Source: Isoetes taiwanensis
Lineage: Eukaryota > Streptophyta > Lycopodiopsida > Isoetales > Isoetaceae
Direction: 5' to 3'
Length of the DNA: 64,000 bases
Assembly: GCA_021234155.1 (NCBI GenBank)
Contig: JAJEKV010000052.1
Location: forward strand, 2,784,254 to 2,848,253
Below the pieces are notes generated by a model. That model saw nothing but the letters and a program-made list of their open reading frames with translations. It searched no databases and was not told the DNA's origin. This document shows, piece by piece, positions 44,704 through 56,721 of this stretch. Position 1 is the stretch's first letter; each line of letters begins with the position of its first letter. The translations under genes and the position numbers were made by a program.

Positions 44704-47700
44704 CCCACAACCCTCCCTCGGGTAGTTGAGCACTTCTTCTCATGGAAGTTAAGGAGTAGGACCCCTCTTCCATGGGAAGAAGGGCCCTACTACCTTACTG
44801 CCAAGAAAGCATTTTTTGTAATGTCATCTTAATGCATTCTTTGTATCCATATCACGTGCTCAAACCGTTATGGTATTATACTGCACTCAATCTGGTAAAA
44901 TATTCATGTATATGGATGGGGCACAATGGGCCAACATCCACTTCATATAGAGTGGCTCAGTGGGCCAGAAACATCATGTTTGATATGATGTTCTTAAAGT
45001 CTTATGATAAAACCTTAGACTATTAGTTCTCAGCCATATTCAACGGCTTATGTAATATCTTCATGTAATCAGATCCGTTTTTCCAGAAAATAAGTGGCAT
45101 ACAATCTGACCTGGACAATCCTTTATTGAAGCATATATCAGCAAATCTCCAGAGCATATCCGATATAATACTGGAGATAACCCGAGGTCCAGCAGATGCT
45201 TGAACCATCTTTTGTTTTTCTACATAGTCATAATTCAGCAAGTTAGCATCTGTAACACATACACCGAATTATGAATTATGAATTGACAATTTAAGGATAA
45301 GCTATGTCTTGTTGGACTTGTCCAACAAAAAGGAAGTCACAATTTCTTCTTATTTACAGTTCACATCTAGATTTACACAATATAATGTACAATTTACAAT
45401 TACAATGCTCCATTCAAGATGCAAACCAAACCCAAAATATCCTTCCTGGCTTTTACCCCAGGCCATAGCTAAGGGACTTCCTTAAATTGCCATCACCTTG
45501 AGTACATCATACGTTTTCCACTATTTTTCTTAATTCGCTATGATATTATGGCCCATTAACAACTACAATTTCATATCTCATACCTAAAGCTTATGTATTC
45601 TCCGTGTTGCAATCCACTATACTCCTATTATGTACAATACAAATTTCCATTCTCAACAAATATTCAGCTGTATTTCCAACTTTATTTCTTTTCTTTGTTT
45701 ACATTGAAAAGTCATCTTTCCATTCATAATGCATCAAATACACATTCTTTCAAAACCAAAACCTTTTACATTTTTTCAGATATCACTGTTTACATACTCA
45801 ATTATAAAATATAGCAAGTTTATTTTCATATCAAAGATCCATCTTATTTCTGTTTTAATGTCATAAATCAAAATTCACTATTTGTGACTTCAAACACCTT
45901 GCACATATCTGTTTTACAGCAAAACAATAGCTCAAAGATTCTATCACTCTTATCCATTTCCACAATCGTAATAAATCCTTAGAAAGTTATTTGGAATAAT
46001 CTCACCAAGCTTTGTGTAGGCAGCCATAGAATTTCTTCAATTGAAGTAGACATTCAGCATTCTACTTCATCTTTTTGTAGCCCAATGCGTGCTACACCTA
46101 AACCTTGACAAAAGAATAGGAGAAGATGTCCTGGTTACCTGCACCCAAACAGACCAATATTAGCATGAAAATGGTAATAAGGAAAGGGGCGCCAGGTAAG
46201 CTGAAGAACATCTTGGCTTATCGCCTTCACCTACTTTTGGCAAAGTTTCTGGCAGATTTTAAGCCATGTATTATGTTAGCTCAAAAGAAACCATCTTATT
46301 TATAATATTTTCAAGCTGACTATGGTTGCTTACCACAACCGCTAGTAGATCAGTTCTTATCATGTATTAATCTAAAAGAATCATCATTAATCAGAAACAT
46401 ACACTTGGTTTTAACCGCCAAATACCGTACAGCAGCCATGCCATGGAGATGTCTTAAACCTTTTGTAATATTCCCAGTTTTCAGCTTTCCATATGCTCTA
46501 TTACTAGCATACTTAAAAATCAGAAATTGACAAACTGGTACACAGATAATGACAATGGCCTTGCCACAGTACCATTAAACAACAAGCAGCCAAACTAGGC
46601 TAAGAATATACTCTATTCATCAGATTTTCTGTTCTAAGTTAAGCTTGCCTATGCATTTAAACAAAACATCCCTTGAAGAAACTAAACTTCAGCCATAGAA
46701 AGCTCTAAATCTGTTTCTTATGTTGCAAGCCAGAACTGATTCCAGTTATACTAGCAACCTCTACTTCATTTTGCATCTGGATTCATACCAACACATATTT
46801 TTCATCCAAAAAATATCAAGAACTCTGACCTGATGGGCGCCTCCCTGAGAATCAATACTTGGTCTTCGAATATTTGATGGTGCATTCCACTATGGCGCAT
46901 TCCCAACTGTGGCTTCTAGCCTTCACAAATGCGCTTTGTATTGTATATGCATTCGCCTGACATTTCTTGGACTGCCATTTCGTGGCATAGATCAACCGAT
47001 TCACCTTTATTTCATGGCTCACAAGCTGAACAGAGGATTGATGCATGTCCTATTGTAACGGCAGCATTCCAAGCCGCTTCTATAGGAGTAAAACTAGCTG
47101 GGTATGGAGCGTCCATACATAACCACGCTGAAACCAAGCTTTCACGACCAGATTTGCGGCTAGGGGTTCCAAAATAAGACATCACAAAGCATCTTCCGTT
47201 AGGTTACCAATACTCAATATCCACGTTTAATATACAATACCAATATTCAATAGCCAAAACAGAATATTGAGTCGTCAAAATTAAATTCGCCTTTAAAGTC
47301 CTCACCTCTTTAGACCAACTATTCCAAGCTTTAAATGCATCCTTGGTGAAAGGTCCATCATGCAATCCTTACCGTATCATTAAATATTGGGTCAACATTG
47401 AAGATGCACTTCGTCTCCATTTAATTCTTTGGGTCATAAGGTCCACGACCCACACATATTAAATTATTGTGTCAATTCTAGAGTATAACAAAACAATGTA
47501 CCACCTTTAAGTCCCATCGTCCTCTCACCTCTAACTTATAGTCCTTAAGGACAATAATTATCATGTAATAAATGCCCTTATGTCTTAAATCACCTTTCCA
47601 ATCCCTTACACCATCTTAACAATTTCTTTATATCTTAGCTCATGATCATCCACCAACATTTGCAAAAATTCAACACATACCTTATTTTCCTTTTGCTCAC

Positions 47701-47710
47701 ACTAGTTGAT
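44704..47710 (-). mobile_element. E13, second copy of the 3.04-kb tandem pair
   Basis: Collinear with E12 at an offset of 3040-3043 bases, with only scattered differences (for example GGGCGCCAGG for GGGCGTCAGG in PK, and a two-base difference at 46021-46024). Modules: T 44704-44801, 3' exon 45023-45241, K 45309-45328, H 45445-45462, PK 46121-46232. The right end meets a long CTT tract instead of the impure one. Confidence 0.8.
46121..46232 (-). promoter_or_regulatory. PK pseudoknot, E13
   Basis: As in E12, but arm a' changes GACG to GGCG and one C of the opposite arm is missing (TCGCCTTC), slightly weakening stem a. Confidence 0.6.
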
Positions 47711-47779
47711 CTTCTTCTTCTTCTTCTTCTTCTTCTTCTTCTTCTTCTTCTTCTTCTTCTTCTTCTTCTTCTTCTTCTT

Positions 47780-47809
<30 letters not shown>
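47711..47809. repeat. (CTT)n microsatellite, tail of E14
   Basis: About 33 units. The flank ACTAGTTGAT is that of E12/E13 on the left, and the H module of E14 is on the right. Confidence 0.95.
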
Positions 47810-47811
<2 letters not shown>

Positions 47812-48237
47812 ATGTTCTTGCCAAGACTACAGTCACAGTTATGCAAACAATTACATTAAAAGAACCTTGTTCAAGGCAAGATCACTTATCCCAATATCCA
47901 CCCTGGTTTTTTAGGCCAGGCCACATCAGGCACTCTACAAACCTTAGCCCATATAATTTACTATATTGAAAAATATCCAAAAATAAAAATCTTGAGTAAA
48001 ATAATTCATATCATCATTTCCATATTAGCATATCCAATTTGTACATAACGTTTTTGAATTTGAAAGTATAAGGTAATCAATCTTACAACTATAAGCTTAA
48101 ATCTTAACTTAAATCTTACAACTATGAAGTTTTGAATTTGAAAGTATGAAGTGTAAAGTAAACTTTGAATCTTGATGTAGCATATTCCATCCTCTTCCGC
48201 GTTAACGCCAACTCTAACGACAAAAATGGAGACAATT

Positions 48238-48373
48238 AGAGGAGAGAACCCGCACTGCAGCCAATCAATACACAATTAAGCGTGAAAGCGGTAAATGTGC
48301 AAGGGCCAAAGGTACATTGGGTCTCTCGGTTTATCAACGATCACCAATTGTATCCTTTTGCCCTCGAGGTGAC
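48238..48373 (-). promoter_or_regulatory. PK pseudoknot, E14
   Basis: E3-type arms, slightly damaged (CCGCACTGCAG for CCGTACCTGCAG), with UGCUUAAUU replacing UGCUAAUU at the branch region. Confidence 0.5.
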
Positions 48374-49072
48374 ATTAACAAGAAAAGGAAAGTGGAATAA
48401 TATCATTTTAAATTTCCCTTATGATCTCAAGCATTACCATTAGGCGAAACTAATTTCTTAGTCCCAAACCTAGGCGGCAACCTTGATAATCATCATCAAA
48501 TTTATAGTATAGCATAACAGTTTTATCATATTACACTTACAATGGAATAGTAACATTTTAAACGTCTCAAATGATCTCAAGTACTACCATTAGACGAGAA
48601 CTAATTTCTTAGTCCCAAATCTAGCTGTTTCCTTGATAATTTATTCTATTGCATAAAGTCCAACAATATCAATTCATAACATAGAGCGTAACATTCTTAT
48701 CATTTTAAGCTTCCTCAACTTGATTTTCATCTTTGCGTATAAACATTTCCAACCTACTTAGAATTTTTTCTGGAATCGTAGTCACTTCTTTAGTTCCATT
48801 CTATAATTTTTGAGAAACTGTACATACCAAGTAGATAGGTATATGCTATCTAGTACATTTGCGGAATCATGCATATCTTGTAAGCATATCTGTGGAATCT
48901 AGCATATCTTGTAAGCATATTATCCATTCAATATCTTACATGTCACATCCAAATACATTTTAAGAGTTCTTAAAGAGATAGCTTGAATCATGCATAACGT
49001 TTATAGTAGTATTTGTGAGTCCAAATATAGAATGCAAGATACAGAGTGCATATAGAATACTCAAAAGAGAGT

Positions 49073-49261
49073 TTAAATTCTAAATAGAATGAAGTTTGTT
49101 GATAAGAACCTGTAGTAGACGCTCTCCTTGCCATGAAGCAAAAAGAACACCTTGTGCGCTGTAGTAATGTTGTAGACCAGCATTATGTCTAGCACATGAA
49201 CTACTGCAGCATCATCAAATGCTCCAACCAAGTAATATTTTGGCGCAAAAACCTTTTGCAT
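49073..49261 (-). CDS. Candidate exon of E14
   Basis: From ATG at 49261 the frame is open past a CAG|GTTCTT donor near 49098 (reading KVFFLLHGKESVYY before it). The adjacent frame, which ends in a Gln codon in phase 0 like the first exons of other families (SWQGERLLQ), is also open for about 34 codons. I cannot say which is used, and the protein is not recognised. Confidence 0.25.
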   Translation of the reverse strand: MQKVFAPKYYLVGAFDDAAVVHVLDIMLVYNITTAHKVFFLLHGKESVYYRFLSTNFILFRI

Positions 49262-51079
49262 CTATTGGTAAGCTATTTTATTTAGCCTGCAAAGTGCCGA
49301 CAAAAGCATCCGAGAGCCATTAATTACCCTTTCTTTCCAAGCTAATATCAACTAGAGTGTTGTGTACAAAAGCACAATTTTCTGTTGAAAACAAAATCAG
49401 ACCTCTTTTTGTAACAAAATAGGCCAGAGTTTTATCTTAGGCACCAACATCAGTTCGACAAGGCCTTCAACGTCCATCAAAGCCCAACTTTATACAGAAA
49501 AAACCAATATTTAAGAAGTGGCTGCCATTAAAGCTCTGTTTTCTTGTGAAGCATCTTCATAGCCACAAGCCAGACCTCTTTTTGGCCATATCTTCATAGC
49601 CACAAGCCAGACCTCTTTTTGGCCATATCCTGGCAAAACGAATTTGGCAGTGCCATTTTAAGCAAGGATCATCCCAAAAAACAGTATTTCTATCAGATCC
49701 TCAACATGTTTTTTTGCTACAACATGCAGATATGGAAATATCAAATAACAAAAGCTTATCTTTGTGCAAGGAAGAACCTGTGTATGGCATCGATTTGCAT
49801 TTTCCGATCCCTGTACTATAACAAGCAGGTAATATGGACGGTTGTTTAGGCGCCAGACCTGTATGGCACATGATATATCCCCATCTCTCTGCATCCGGTT
49901 TCAGCAGAAAGAAGATCAGCACCCGGATCTGATACCTGGGCTTAAAAGGGCCATGTTTCCGGCATTCTGCTATAGAAGCCGTTTAATGCTGTTGCCAGAT
50001 CTATATCTGTCTGATCAGATACTCTATTTTAGAGCAAATGAAACAAACAACAAACTACATTTTCACTACGGCATGAGAGCCATTCTAAGAGCATATCCAT
50101 TTGTAACAAAGCCATGCAACATGATATTTGTTGGCTGCACCAAGTCATTCAGGCGGCCATTTTGGCGCCAGGCTTCTCGGCTATCTTGCCTCTTAACGAA
50201 ATAGGGCATATATGTCCTAAATCTATTTCCAACAATGTACTTAATGTTTCTCACAATTAATTTTTGTGCCACAATTGCGTCCAAGATGTAAAAGATGCCA
50301 TCGGCTCTTTTATTGTTGCTATGTCTTTGTATCTCAAGCTTTTGCCATATACGCTAACGGCCCCACAAACGATGTCAAGTGCAAAGTGCCAATTTTGAAA
50401 GGGCTTCTTTGCTTATTTCAAAGTAGTCCCGAATACTTTAAAAGAGCTTTTTGCTTTTTCATAAAAGTGAAACCATGTAACAACTACATATCTCTCCTTT
50501 TCTTTCACGTGTATCCACGTACAACCATAAACATTTCAAAGCATTTAATATCTTTGCATAAGCGTTGTGTATAGGAAAATCCTACTAAACCATATCTTGT
50601 TCTTTTTCATATGCATAATCTTTTTATAGGGAAATCCTATTAAACCATTTGTTATAAAATATTACATGCAAGCATGCCCACATTATGTTTTGGGACATGT
50701 CGAGATCTGGAATTTCTTTTCTCTTTCCAATGATTTACAGAATCAAAATAGAATATTCTCTTCTTCTTCATTATGAGGAAATTTGGCCCCCTAAGGTAAC
50801 CATAAATTCTCCCTTACACATTAGGTGGAATTCTCGTCCATTTGCAGAATATCATGCCTTCAAAATCTCTTGAAATAGATTTTAGGCAATTTCCAAAGTA
50901 AGATACCTATGTTGAGAATGGATCACAATACAAATTCACGCTTTCAAAAACCACAACATTCCCATGTATAAGGTGGTCATCAATACCATATTTTTGTGAC
51001 TATACCAACAATATGAAGTTCCAAATCTCTTAGAAAATAAATAGCTTTGGGCAGATTAAGGAATCAAGAAGAGAATATT

Positions 51080-51211
51080 CTCTTCTTCTTCTTCTTCTTC
51101 TTCTTCTTCTTCTTCTTCTTCTTCTTCTTCTTCTTCTTCTTCTTCTTCTTCTTCTTCTTCTTCTTCTTCTTCTTCTTCTTCTTCTTCTTCTTCTTCTTCT
51201 TCTTCTTCTTC
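51080..51211. repeat. (CTT)n microsatellite, tail of E15
   Basis: About 44 units between GAGAATATT and H of E15. Confidence 0.95.
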
Positions 51212-51936
51212 GTACATGTTCTTACTAAGACTACAGTCATATTAAAGAAAAATTTACATGCTTCGTTCATAGTAAGCACATATTCTCCTATATCTACCCC
51301 GGGTTTTTACATCGGGCCACAACAGGTACTCCTACTCCCAATAATAATAATCATCTCAGACTTATAAATGTATATGGTATCGGAAAGCATTTGGCATATT
51401 TTTTACTTTGAAAGCATTTGGCATATTTTTCGAAAAGGAAGACAGGATCAGTTTATGTTTCATCATTTAAATATTTGGATTTAAGTCTACAGTACTTCAA
51501 TCATATCATATGTGTAGATATCCCATGTTCAATTTAATATCTGCACTTATACATTAAATGATTTCAATCCGGTCATATGAAAAGTGAAGTCAGCAACAAG
51601 TCTTTAATTTTCATCAAGTTTATCATTTATATTATTTGCTTAACTATATCCAATTAATTCTACATTTTCAGAGTTACCATGAGTATCAGGAATGAAAGAA
51701 AAATTTTCATGCTTTGCATTTACACAAGGATTACATACTTTGAAGCAATTGAGGTTGCTGGCATCATTCATGGATGCTGGACTCTGGAATCTGAGATTAA
51801 TCTCATTCTGATCATATATAGTTCCTAGAATATTGCAATTAATCTAGAAAGCAAACATTGTGCCCAGCTAGTTAAAGAACTTGTTGTATTTAACCTTTTC
51901 TGCTAGAACATCCTTTCTTAAGAGGAATGATCTCAC

Positions 51937-52041
51937 CAAGTGCAGATATAACCATTGTATTACGACCAAGTTCTTCTCCTGGTCCACCATTTGAACTAAA
52001 CACCAACCGAAAATAAATCCAGGAGGGAGAGTTCTGGTTAC
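51937..52041 (-). other. Candidate cassette exon, E15
   Basis: Exactly 105 bases between TGCAG|GTAACC and CACTTG|GTGAGATC. Phase 0 is open throughout (starting VTRTLPPGFIFGWC) and leaves in phase 0, so inclusion would keep the frame. In E9/E10 the matching segment is 108-110 bases and its third codon is a stop. Confidence 0.35.
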
Positions 52042-52138
52042 CTGCACCCAAACAGTGACAAAGTTAGCAACATATTGGTAACTAGCCAAGGGGCGTCAGG
52101 TAAGCAGTAGAACACTCCGGCTTATCGCCCTTCACCTA
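52025..52138 (-). promoter_or_regulatory. PK pseudoknot, E15
   Basis: Close to the E1 type: arm b GAGUGUUCUAC-GCUUACCUG against CAGGUAACC-AGAACUCUC, arm a AAGGGCG against CGCCCCUU. Confidence 0.63.
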
Positions 52139-53112
52139 TTATTTTCAACCAACCAATCATAATTATAACCCACTGGAGCCACAAATATATCAGCAGGTTA
52201 ATGTAGGTTGTTTAAACTCAAATCCAAGCTAATGCCATACACTAATATGGTGCATAGTTTTAAAGGCAGCTAGATAACTGAGTTAAGTAAGAAAGCACAA
52301 TATTACATGTGAAGCTCCACCAATATCTGTAACCCAATATCAGTATAGTGCAATAAACAATTTTTATCAGGTTAATAGCACATTTAAGGGTACATAGAGG
52401 AGCAGCAACTATCACAGCCATGCAAATATCATGGGTAACATCAAAGGATAAAGGGAAGAAGATAAATATGGTTTCCCTTGTGTCCACCATCTATGTAGAT
52501 ACCAAATAATAGTAAATATACTAAGAGTTTCAGATCTGAGATTTATTCCTTATTGAGTATTTGAGAAAAGGATTCGGATCGGATGGCATGCATCCGCACA
52601 GTTACACCTCCTTGGAGGCACTTAGAGATCCGCCCATTAGATTCCACTGGCATGAGTATGAGCAGAAAAAAGCAACGGCAAAAAGAGTAAAACAGAGTAG
52701 CTCAAACCACTACATCTTATCCTAGTTGCAGCCAGCACATTATCATAACTATATGAAAAGCACTCTATGTTTAGAGCCCAATCACTTAGATCTATATTCA
52801 CCGCCTAATATAGCAGCCAGCACTAATTTACCATCTCATAGGCTGTAATCTCTTTTAAGAATGATAAAGCACGAAATTAAATAGATTGATCCCAGAAAAC
52901 AGTCCAAACTATGTGACATATGCAGCATAAATTACAACCACTATTTTTGTAAAAAGGAAGCATATATCAGACCTGGACCATTAACTATTTTTTTGGCAAA
53001 CGTCCTTATTATGGAAGGTGAGCCATAAATAGAGCAAGCAGCCTCATCGGATCAAATATTTCCACTCTTATGTTTGAGTCGACTAATTAGAAAGTTAAGG
53101 TTTTAAATATAC

Positions 53113-53271
53113 CTGATTGGGAGATCCACGCCTCCCATTGCCTTGTACAACTCCGGTATTGTTGGATTTCCGGTTAAAACTGTTCTTGTCCAGCCTTCTT
53201 GCAGGAAACCCACCAGAGCTCGATCCCTTTGCCTTTTTTCCGGGGCCACGATCATACACTCCCTTAGGCAT
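53113..53271 (-). CDS. First exon, MPKGVY basic protein, E15
   Basis: This has 53 codons from ATG (53269-53271), beginning MPKGVYDRGPGKKAKGSSSG and ending RRGSPNQ at CAG|GTATAT in phase 0. It shares only MPKGVY and a Gly/Arg/Lys-rich body with the E10 exon. An E2F-like TTTGGCGC is about 45 bases upstream on the element strand (about 53318-53326). Confidence 0.58.
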
Positions 53272-53890
53272 CTTGAAGATCGAAATATGCTTATACACAA
53301 ATCGTAGGAGGCTTTTGAGCGCCAAACAGAGCTCCAACAAGAAGTTCCGGGTAGCATTCCACAATGTCATTTCCAGAAATACTACACAAGTGAGGGTCTG
53401 GGCGCATCCTTAATTTCCACCAACCCATTAGATTCTGGCGGCACCGAAAAATTCTTTTGGGCATATGTGATATGCAATCCTTGACTGTCAGACCCATTAT
53501 ATTCTGTCACATTTAAGTATATTATACCTAATGCATTAATGAAGCCAAATCCTCTTTAGATACAATGGTCTCTATTTTCCCAAACATATAAGTGTAATAA
53601 ATTCTAACTATTACACGTAAGCAAAATATGGTAAATATATTAACAACATACCTTGGAGGTCAGCACATGTAAGATGGCTCCATATTGGGTTGTTTACCCC
53701 AACATAATATGTTGTTCTTCAGTTCAGATATTAGATCAACCTTAGTGTTAGAACTTATTGGCAAAACCAGTTTAATTACCTAATGATGGATAGAAACAAA
53801 GAAGTAGATTACAAATAGATGGATCATTGCCCACAGGCAAACCACCTGGTAGTCATTATAAACCCATCATATAATCCTCCTCCTCCTTAT

Positions 53891-54050
53891 TTCTTCTTCT
53901 TCTTCTTCTTCTTCTTCTTCTTCTTCTTCTTCTTCTTCTTCTTCTTCTTCTTCTTCTTCTTCTTCTTCTTCTTCTTCTTCTTCTTCTTCTTCTTCTTCTT
54001 CTTCTTCTTCTTCTTCTTCTTCTTCTTCTTCTTCTTCTTCTTCTTCTTCT
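53891..54050. repeat. (TTC)n microsatellite, tail of E16
   Basis: About 53 units preceded by CCTCCTCC. It directly follows the T module of E16. Confidence 0.95.
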
Positions 54051-54142
54051 CCCACATCCCTCCCTCGGGAAGTAGGGCCCTTCATTTTATAAGGGGCAGT
54101 AGGTAGGACCCCCCTATAAAAGGAGGGGTCCCACTACCCTAC
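54051..54142 (-). promoter_or_regulatory. T module, E16
   Basis: On the - strand GGGACCCC-UCC pairs GGGGGGUCC around UUUUAUA. Then CUUCCC-GAGGGA-GGGA and UGUGGG run directly into (AAG)n. It starts about 30 bases after the RT stop. Confidence 0.65.
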
Positions 54143-54174
54143 ACAGAAGACATATCTGCCAGCTAACAGAAACA

Positions 54175-56241
54175 CTAAACTTTAATTTCATTGATATTGT
54201 AGCACAAACCTGGAAATGTGTTATCAGATAACAACCTTCTTACGCAAGCCACCAGGTCGTTATGCATGAATCCATTACTTACAAACTCATGTATCAGTAT
54301 CTCCAAGTCCTCATTAGCTCTAATCGGACTTGTGTTGACATATAGAATTGGTAACACCTGTGACAGGATGACTCTACTGGCATTTAGGTATGGGCGGCAG
54401 CTAGAGGCATGAATAAATTTCATTACTGGAAACGGTAATTTGTCCCTTTTGTCATACTTATAAGTAGTAAATAATCCAGTAGAGGGCTCTATTACTTCAA
54501 TGGTAACATTTAAAAAATTACCACAGCACCCAATCTTACCCAAACCATTGTCCGTTGATGGGTATTGGGTCTCATCCTTAATCTGTAGCATATCCAGGTT
54601 ATACACATTGCAACATTCTGAGCTATTCTTACCCTCCTGGAAATATATAGAAAGGTCCCCACCATTGGGAATACAAAGGTCATCGATGTATCTTCTAGCA
54701 TCCTTAAATCTTATAATCTCTTGAAATCTGCCAAGGGTAGCAAGTCTTTCAATGTGTTTCATCTCAAAGAATGACAGATACAGATTACACCATTCAGGAG
54801 AACAGGCAAATCCCATTGGGATACCACAAGCCTGCCTCCAAACACCATCCCCTTGTACCACATAGCAGTTATTAAGGAGCCATACATTAAGCTCACAAAA
54901 TTCAGCTTTATTTAAGTAGTGCCATGAACTGCCGGACTGTTTTTTGCTATCCCAGGTATATACTATGTCATCCTCCAAAATTCTATAGCCCAGCAGTACT
55001 TCCTTTCCATGACTGGACATATAATCAATAGCAATACCGATAACTTCTGTTATAATGGCACATATCCCATCCTTTCCCTGCAGTGGAATGTTCTCATAGC
55101 ATTTGGAAATATCAGCAGTAAAAATGCTTGAAATTTTATTGGGAAGATTCAACATGAATTCATACACGGAATTAACAATCCAATAAGGATTAACCTTTCC
55201 AGGTAGTAGTACGCTGACTTTCTCTAGTCTTTTCATGTATGCCTTAGGAAGGACTTCAGTCAACCCTCTTAATCCTCTGGTGATTATTTTGGCGGGAAGC
55301 GTAAAAATGGTCTGATGGGCATTAGTGATCCAACGATATTCTCCTTTGTGAGCCTTAAACATTCCCAGAATATACGGCAACCTATCATTGTATGGGCATT
55401 CCAACTGGAATCCATTCATTAGGTCTAAGTTGATTTTTTGTAAGACCTTATCCCTGTTATCAGAACATTTATTGAAATCTTTACCATGCAATCTCTCACG
55501 CGCCATGTCCCTGATATGCCAAGGGCATATGAATGAGGGTACATTAGCCGCTTTGTCAACCGAGGAAATGTAAAGGTTACGAACCAGCCAGCTGAGACAT
55601 GCTTTTACCTTAAAATTCCCCATGGAATGGTGCCTCCTAGTGGAATTTCTAATTGCAGACATGGCTTTATTTTTGATAAATGCCAGAAGACCAATCTTGA
55701 TGCTGCTAACTTCATAAGGATGTATATTGATTCCATTTTTCTCAAAACCTTTAAACAGAACACAAATCTCTTCCTTCACGTCTTCCATAAACCTATGTAT
55801 GTTTAATGGTCTGTCCGGAATAAAATTCAGACCTTTACGGAACATGTTTCTTAATTCTCTGGATTTGATTATGGACAAATCCATTGTTCTGACATGGCCA
55901 ATTTTGGGGTCAATGAACTTATGCATCCCAGGCATGTGGCAGATACACTTTGGTATTTCTGTAGCAGCAAATACCCTATAGGGTTTGTAGACTAGATCAA
56001 TAAGTGGACTGTCATATATCCACCCAATGCATGTATTTTGCATGATATGGGTGCCAAAGTCCCCAAGTCTCATGAATAAATATTCCTTGATGGTCTCTCT
56101 TAAACTGATGTCATCAATAACTTTAGAGGAATAACGAAAATGTACTCTCACCTTTTTGGTTTCAGTACCACCTTTTTTGGACAATATTCTTCTCCCACTA
56201 GGTCCAATAATGATAATCCGTTTGCCCTCCGTTTCTTCCAT
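54175..56241 (-). CDS. Reverse transcriptase, Penelope-like, no endonuclease domain
   Basis: The protein is 688 aa from the ATG at 56239-56241. The open frame extends 30 codons further upstream, but that ATG sits directly after AATAATTCAG, a good 3' splice site. Residues here are counted from the upstream end of the open frame (718 total). LRNMFRKGLNFIP (about 161-173) is the N-terminal block typical of Penelope-like and related RTs. Motif A TADISKCYENIPL has Asp407, motif B QACGIPMGFACSP is at about 500-512, and motif C RRYIDDL has Asp550 and Asp551, so all three catalytic aspartates are present. GNFLNVTIEV and YKYDKRDKLPF follow, as expected for motifs D and E. No GIY-YIG, apurinic or restriction-type endonuclease is found. 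It should copy the element RNA, probably primed at the target. Confidence 0.85.
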   Translation of the reverse strand: MEETEGKRIIIIGPSGRRILSKKGGTETKKVRVHFRYSSKVIDDISLRETIKEYLFMRLGDFGTHIMQNTCIGWIYDSPLIDLVYKPYRVFAATEIPKCICHMPGMHKFIDPKIGHVRTMDLSIIKSRELRNMFRKGLNFIPDRPLNIHRFMEDVKEEICVLFKGFEKNGINIHPYEVSSIKIGLLAFIKNKAMSAIRNSTRRHHSMGNFKVKACLSWLVRNLYISSVDKAANVPSFICPWHIRDMARERLHGKDFNKCSDNRDKVLQKINLDLMNGFQLECPYNDRLPYILGMFKAHKGEYRWITNAHQTIFTLPAKIITRGLRGLTEVLPKAYMKRLEKVSVLLPGKVNPYWIVNSVYEFMLNLPNKISSIFTADISKCYENIPLQGKDGICAIITEVIGIAIDYMSSHGKEVLLGYRILEDDIVYTWDSKKQSGSSWHYLNKAEFCELNVWLLNNCYVVQGDGVWRQACGIPMGFACSPEWCNLYLSFFEMKHIERLATLGRFQEIIRFKDARRYIDDLCIPNGGDLSIYFQEGKNSSECCNVYNLDMLQIKDETQYPSTDNGLGKIGCCGNFLNVTIEVIEPSTGLFTTYKYDKRDKLPFPVMKFIHASSCRPYLNASRVILSQVLPILYVNTSPIRANEDLEILIHEFVSNGFMHNDLVACVRRLLSDNTFPGLCYNINEIKV

Positions 56242-56721
56242 CTGAATTATTAGTTTATAATCAGTATGCATCCATTTATGCATAACAGTTAAACTTAAAA
56301 AAGATGGAGTGTACAGGAGATATATACACACTAGAATTTTTAAATTATGTCCAGCACCTAGAATGATGCACGATCAATACCATCAATCCAACACATAATT
56401 TTGGAACATTTTCAAAATCCATGAGTCTGTGTTGAAATATGAGATATATTCCAAAATTGGCTTTACAAGCCTTAAACTTCTGCCCCATGATAATGAAGAC
56501 AGGCATTTACAGATATAATGACTGATATAGTTGGAAAATACAGCCATATTATATGGAAACTACATACGCGTATCATTAATCTATCATGAAGAGCATGATG
56601 CTCTGAAAAAAGGACTGCAACCATGGTGCCAGCCCATAACCTGCATAAGCAGATATATGCTAAATTAGTACATTGGACTAATTTAGTAACATGTGGATCA
56701 TTCAAACATACCCACCGAGTC

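Larger units (their letters stand above)
47810..51079 (-). mobile_element. E14, non-autonomous copy
   Basis: H is at 47902-47920 and PK at 48238-48373. The first 500 bases match the E9 chimeric end (24993-25515). A block of about 110 bases carrying the GAAA-loop hairpin is present twice (about 48390-48500 and 48540-48645). A VAEKYV-like relic is at 49500-49740, with an internal repeat of about 42 bases at 49553-49630. A GGCGCCA palindrome is near 50160-50168. The 50705-51079 end resembles the flank at 3358. T and K are absent. Confidence 0.68.
51212..53890 (-). mobile_element. E15, element ending at H
   Basis: First exon at 53113-53271, PK at 52025-52138, GTGAGATC box at about 51929-51936 and H at about 51297-51316 (CCCG pairs CGGG), then (AAG)n. 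ORF2, RT and T are absent. The 5' 710 bases (53180-53890) are almost identical to 58431-59140 of E16. Between PK and the first exon (52140-53110) I see no other gene. Confidence 0.75.

Noticed and set aside
49842-50574. Several + strand frames of 60-120 codons in E14
   Set aside because: No conserved counterpart in other copies, no recognisable motif, and on the opposite strand to the element.
54175-56241. GIY-YIG or other endonuclease fused to the RT
   Set aside because: The protein ends about 50 residues after the thumb-like region and has no GIY/YIG pair or other recognisable nuclease motif.
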